From an uncultured Clostridia bacterium (GTDB lineage Bacteria > Bacillota > Clostridia > Lachnospirales > CAG-274): a stretch of 64,000 bases of DNA. Below, one piece after another: positions 60,937 through 64,000 of this stretch. Each line of letters opens with the position of its first letter. The stretch's first letter is position 1. The position numbers and the translations under genes are program-made. The DNA is taken from assembly GCA_947628755.1 (NCBI GenBank), contig CANRBC010000005.1:1-64000 (forward strand), read 5' to 3'. The notes beneath the pieces were generated by a model. The model did no database searches and was not told the origin of the DNA. It saw only the letters and a list, made by a program, of their open reading frames with translations.

Positions 60937-61743
60937 CTAAGCGTATTGTACCTCATAAGTACCGTCTGTGTCAAATATTATATTTACCTTGTCCCCTTTG
61001 TTGAAGGAATTATTTTCAATACTGAACCTTCTTGTACCGCCGCTTAGCTGCACCGTTATGGAGCTGTCGCTGCTGTCTGTCACCTCGACGCCGTTGTACA
61101 CAGCCATGCCCTCGTTATACGCCTTTACGGCAACTATGGTATTATCGCGCAGTATAGCGGAAATATTTCTGTTTTTATACTCTGTGTTGTCTGCCCTGTC
61201 CGAATAGGTAAGTCCTATGCTCGTAAGCATATAATCATCGCCCAAGGCTCTGTTCTCGTCTTTTGTGGCGTATACGCTTATATTTTCAGTTCGCAGCTTT
61301 GACGTATCCATAGAGCGCTCAAAGGCAGCCGTCCACACGCTGTATGGAATGGGCTTGTCCTTATCCCTTTCGTCATACTGTAATTTCAGCTTGTCGTTTC
61401 CCTTTATTTTGTTTATGAGAAACTGAGCCTGCCGCAGAGTAAGATACTCCTCCGGCTCAAAGTGGTTTTCGTCCGTGCCTGCAATAAGTCCGGCTGTAAA
61501 TGCGGCGTTTATGTATTTGTCGTACCATTTGTCTATGGAGGTATCCTCAAATGTGATTTTCCTGTCCATAGCGTTTATGTCCTCGGACGAATACTTGCTC
61601 AGAGCCGCCATGGCGCAAGCCTCTGCTCTTGTCACAGGCTCGTTTTCGCCAATAACGCCTGCTCTGCTGTCCGTATTTTTGCTTGGAGAGCTACAGCCTG
61701 TAATAAAAGCAAGCAATAAAATAAATAAAGTCCTTTTCAGCAT
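60937..61743 (-). CDS. SLH-domain lipoprotein
   Basis: 268 residues. The signal peptide ends in a lipobox (LAFITGCSS, Cys about 17). Two SLH-like repeats follow (about 35-115: NEPVTRAEACAMAALSKYSS, TDENHFEPEEYLTLRQAQFL). The C-terminal half (about 130-268) is beta-rich and unrecognised. SLH domains usually bind wall polymers, whereas this one is tied to the membrane by lipid, so it may bridge membrane and wall. It is followed by the tautomerase gene. Confidence 0.78.
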   Translation of the reverse strand: MLKRTLFILLLAFITGCSSPSKNTDSRAGVIGENEPVTRAEACAMAALSKYSSEDINAMDRKITFEDTSIDKWYDKYINAAFTAGLIAGTDENHFEPEEYLTLRQAQFLINKIKGNDKLKLQYDERDKDKPIPYSVWTAAFERSMDTSKLRTENISVYATKDENRALGDDYMLTSIGLTYSDRADNTEYKNRNISAILRDNTIVAVKAYNEGMAVYNGVEVTDSSDSSITVQLSGGTRRFSIENNSFNKGDKVNIIFDTDGTYEVQYA

Positions 61744-61803
61744 AGACCTTCCTCCTTTGAATAATACCTTTACATATAATCTATGCCGAAAAACCTTAAA
61801 TTA

Positions 61804-63330
61804 TTACTTAAAAAAGCTGCTTACCCTTACTACAAGGGGATATTCCTCATCTCTGCTCCTCTGCTTTATGTCGATATTGGTTATTTTGTATGTCGCCTTT
61901 ATGTCATTTTCAATTTCCGTCTCATAATAGCAGCTCTCCCCTATTTCCAGAAGCTCCTTTAACGTCGTTTTCTCTGTCTTAGGACCTCTTCCCCCAAGAA
62001 AAGAAGGCTTATATTCCGTAAAGGGACTTTCGGGCAGCTTATAAAATCTGAAGGGCTGTTCCTCCGAAAAAGCCGTACCGAACAAATACGAAATATATAT
62101 ATGGACATAGTTAAGACCGGCATTTACGGAAAGCTCCGCCTCCAGCCATATATCCGTATCCTCAGTATACTCCACTCTTATTGTCATTACGTCATATACG
62201 GGAACGGAAAGCTCGGACAGCCTTGCGTATTCCTCCGTATTTTCACTTGAAAGAATATCTATGACCTCTTCCGGAGCTTTAACGTCAAAGAGATAATTTT
62301 TCCCAACATTGCTTTCCTTGTCTGCGCCGAAAAGCAAAGCGCCTGCTGCCGTAAATCTGTAATATGTGCAGGGCGCATAGAGAGCAGAATCCATATATCC
62401 GCCGTCTTTTTCCGTCTCTTTCTGTACGGCTAAAAAAAACTCCAGCTCGTCATAATAGGAATAGGGACAAAGATAGCAAGGGTCTATAAGTCTGAAATAA
62501 TAGCCGAAGGGCGTGAGAAACCACTTGTCTATATTGAGCCCAAGCAGAAATGAATCGGCGGAAAATGACATTGAAGCATCGTCCTTTTCGCCATTCATAA
62601 TATCGGAAATTTCAGAAAATCCCTGCCCGCCGTCATAGTATTCGCTGAATATGGCGTCTATGGGCATAGGCTCGGAAAGCCACTTGACCACATCCTGGTG
62701 CTCTATCTCACAGTAACCGCCCATAAAGAAGCAGGACAGATATTTGGCAGAGAGATTTATAGCTTTGTCCAAAAGCCACTCAAAAAGCTCTCTGTTATTC
62801 ATGGACAGATATTTTCCCGCGCCGTCGCTAAGTCTGAGAGCAGTTACGCCTAAAGAGGGCATTTTTTCAAATATTTCCGCCTCCATGCCCAGCATAAACA
62901 AATAGCTTATATATTCCCTGTCCCAAAGGGAGATATTGCCCTTAAGCTGTTCAAGTACCTCCGACGTAGCCTCGAAATCCTCGCCTATGCGCACAACATT
63001 TGCGCTAAGCTCCGCAATCGCTCTCATATCCCTCACAAGAGGGTGGTCGTCAAGGCTGTATTCAAGTATATTGATGCCGAAGCTCTCTCCCTCTGCGCAA
63101 AGCACGGGATACAAATTTTTATCCCTTGAGCCTGTCATTTCCACAAGAAATGCCGATGTAAGCTCGGTATTTTCTATAAAGGTCGAATAATACCATTTTC
63201 TGAAAAAGCAATTCACATATCCAATTATCTGTTTTTTCTTATTTTTACTGTATTTTTCGTATATTTCGTTAAATTTATCGAAAAAAACAGCGCATAGCTT
63301 TTCAATATTCTTATATTTATTATCTATCAT
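61804..63330 (-). CDS. Large cytoplasmic protein with C-terminal pRiA4b/PF07929-like domain
   Basis: 508 residues. No signal peptide or membrane segment. The first 380 residues are helical and unassigned. From about 390 the sequence resembles plasmid pRiA4b ORF-3 domains: VHIYISYLFG, then KTTLKELLEIGESCYYE and DIKATYKITNIDI. These domains are common in Firmicutes but of unknown function. AT-rich sequence with no strong promoter seen lies upstream. Family assignment is by eye. Confidence 0.6.
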   Translation of the reverse strand: MIDNKYKNIEKLCAVFFDKFNEIYEKYSKNKKKQIIGYVNCFFRKWYYSTFIENTELTSAFLVEMTGSRDKNLYPVLCAEGESFGINILEYSLDDHPLVRDMRAIAELSANVVRIGEDFEATSEVLEQLKGNISLWDREYISYLFMLGMEAEIFEKMPSLGVTALRLSDGAGKYLSMNNRELFEWLLDKAINLSAKYLSCFFMGGYCEIEHQDVVKWLSEPMPIDAIFSEYYDGGQGFSEISDIMNGEKDDASMSFSADSFLLGLNIDKWFLTPFGYYFRLIDPCYLCPYSYYDELEFFLAVQKETEKDGGYMDSALYAPCTYYRFTAAGALLFGADKESNVGKNYLFDVKAPEEVIDILSSENTEEYARLSELSVPVYDVMTIRVEYTEDTDIWLEAELSVNAGLNYVHIYISYLFGTAFSEEQPFRFYKLPESPFTEYKPSFLGGRGPKTEKTTLKELLEIGESCYYETEIENDIKATYKITNIDIKQRSRDEEYPLVVRVSSFFK

Positions 63331-63442
63331 ATTTAACCTCTCAATAGTCCAGTTTATATGTATTATATCAGATTATACTCTTTTCCACAAAAGAAATTTA
63401 AAAAAAATATATACATTTTTCAAAAAAACTTCTAATTTTTTA

Positions 63443-63471
63443 TTTACTAATCCACAAAAAGTTGTTATAAT
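63443..63471 (+). promoter_or_regulatory. Promoter of nifJ
   Basis: TTTACT (63443-63448), 17-nt spacer, TATAAT (63466-63471). It gives a leader of about 115 nt with two small hairpins (GAGT..ACTC near 63492, CTTGT/ACAAG near 63545). Confidence 0.75.
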
Positions 63472-63573
63472 AATATCAGAATATTTTGCGGAGTGCATAA
63501 ATATTTATACTCTGAGGGTCTGATTTCTTATATAAGCTGTCAACCTTGTATAGGACAAGCCCTACTCAATTAA

Positions 63574-64000
<427 letters not shown>

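Overview
The window looks like a piece of a low-GC, anaerobic, endospore-forming Clostridia (Bacillota) chromosome. Evidence for this is the dipicolinate synthase pair dpaA/dpaB, a PdaA-type deacetylase, pyruvate:ferredoxin oxidoreductase, several S-layer-homology (SLH) proteins, a class B sortase, and strong AAGGAGG ribosome-binding sites with TTGACA/TATAAT promoters. The SLH-linked pectin-type esterase hints at a gut, plant-fibre degrading lineage, but I cannot name a genus. No rRNA, tRNA, CRISPR array, intact transposase or integrase was seen. Most genes are on the minus strand.

Layout. 0.1-2 kb: ECF sigma factor with a DUF4179 membrane partner. 2-6 kb: Lon-like protease and the t6A genes tsaE-tsaB-rimI. 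6.2-9 kb (plus strand): truA, wecB, a membrane protein. 9-10.9 kb: xpt, tcdA, a small membrane protein. 10.9-20.4 kb: a selenium-dependent molybdenum hydroxylase island (three xanthine-dehydrogenase-type subunits, a MocA-YqeC fusion, SelD, YedF, a cysteine desulfurase-like protein, DUF3343, YqeB, XdhC), preceded by a xanthine/uracil-type permease at 20.5-22 kb. With xpt this forms a purine uptake, salvage and oxidation neighbourhood. 22-33 kb: housekeeping and envelope genes (DUF2130, AI-2E-family permease, PepD, PFL/ACT pair, sortase B, SLH acetylesterase, NUDIX, DnaC-like and DnaD-like proteins). 33-41 kb: MATE pump, a BlaI repressor with an M56 metalloprotease carrying an LCP-like outer domain, a decayed mobile-element remnant, and a two-component system with a PepSY-like protein. 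41-51.5 kb: SLH-NlpC protein, pgi, pdaA, lipoprotein, two flavoproteins, an LCP ligase, glnS. 51.8-55 kb: SLH protein, HEPN/MNT pair, aroD. 55-61.7 kb: secreted proteins, dpaA/dpaB, tautomerase, SLH lipoprotein. 61.8-64 kb: a pRiA4b-like protein and the 5' end of nifJ.

The most unusual item is a 238-bp noncoding element present twice (30161-30398 and 56270-56507). Both copies have exactly the same length and are about 94% identical outside one 19-nt hairpin. That hairpin has been almost completely rewritten between copies while keeping its base pairing. Each copy sits between two copies of a terminator-like hairpin whose stem is shared within a copy but differs between copies. It could be a terminator-targeting mobile element or a structured RNA with a swappable hairpin. 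The second notable item is the BlaI / M56-LCP pair, where the usual beta-lactam sensor of BlaR1 appears replaced by a degenerate LytR-CpsA-Psr-like domain.
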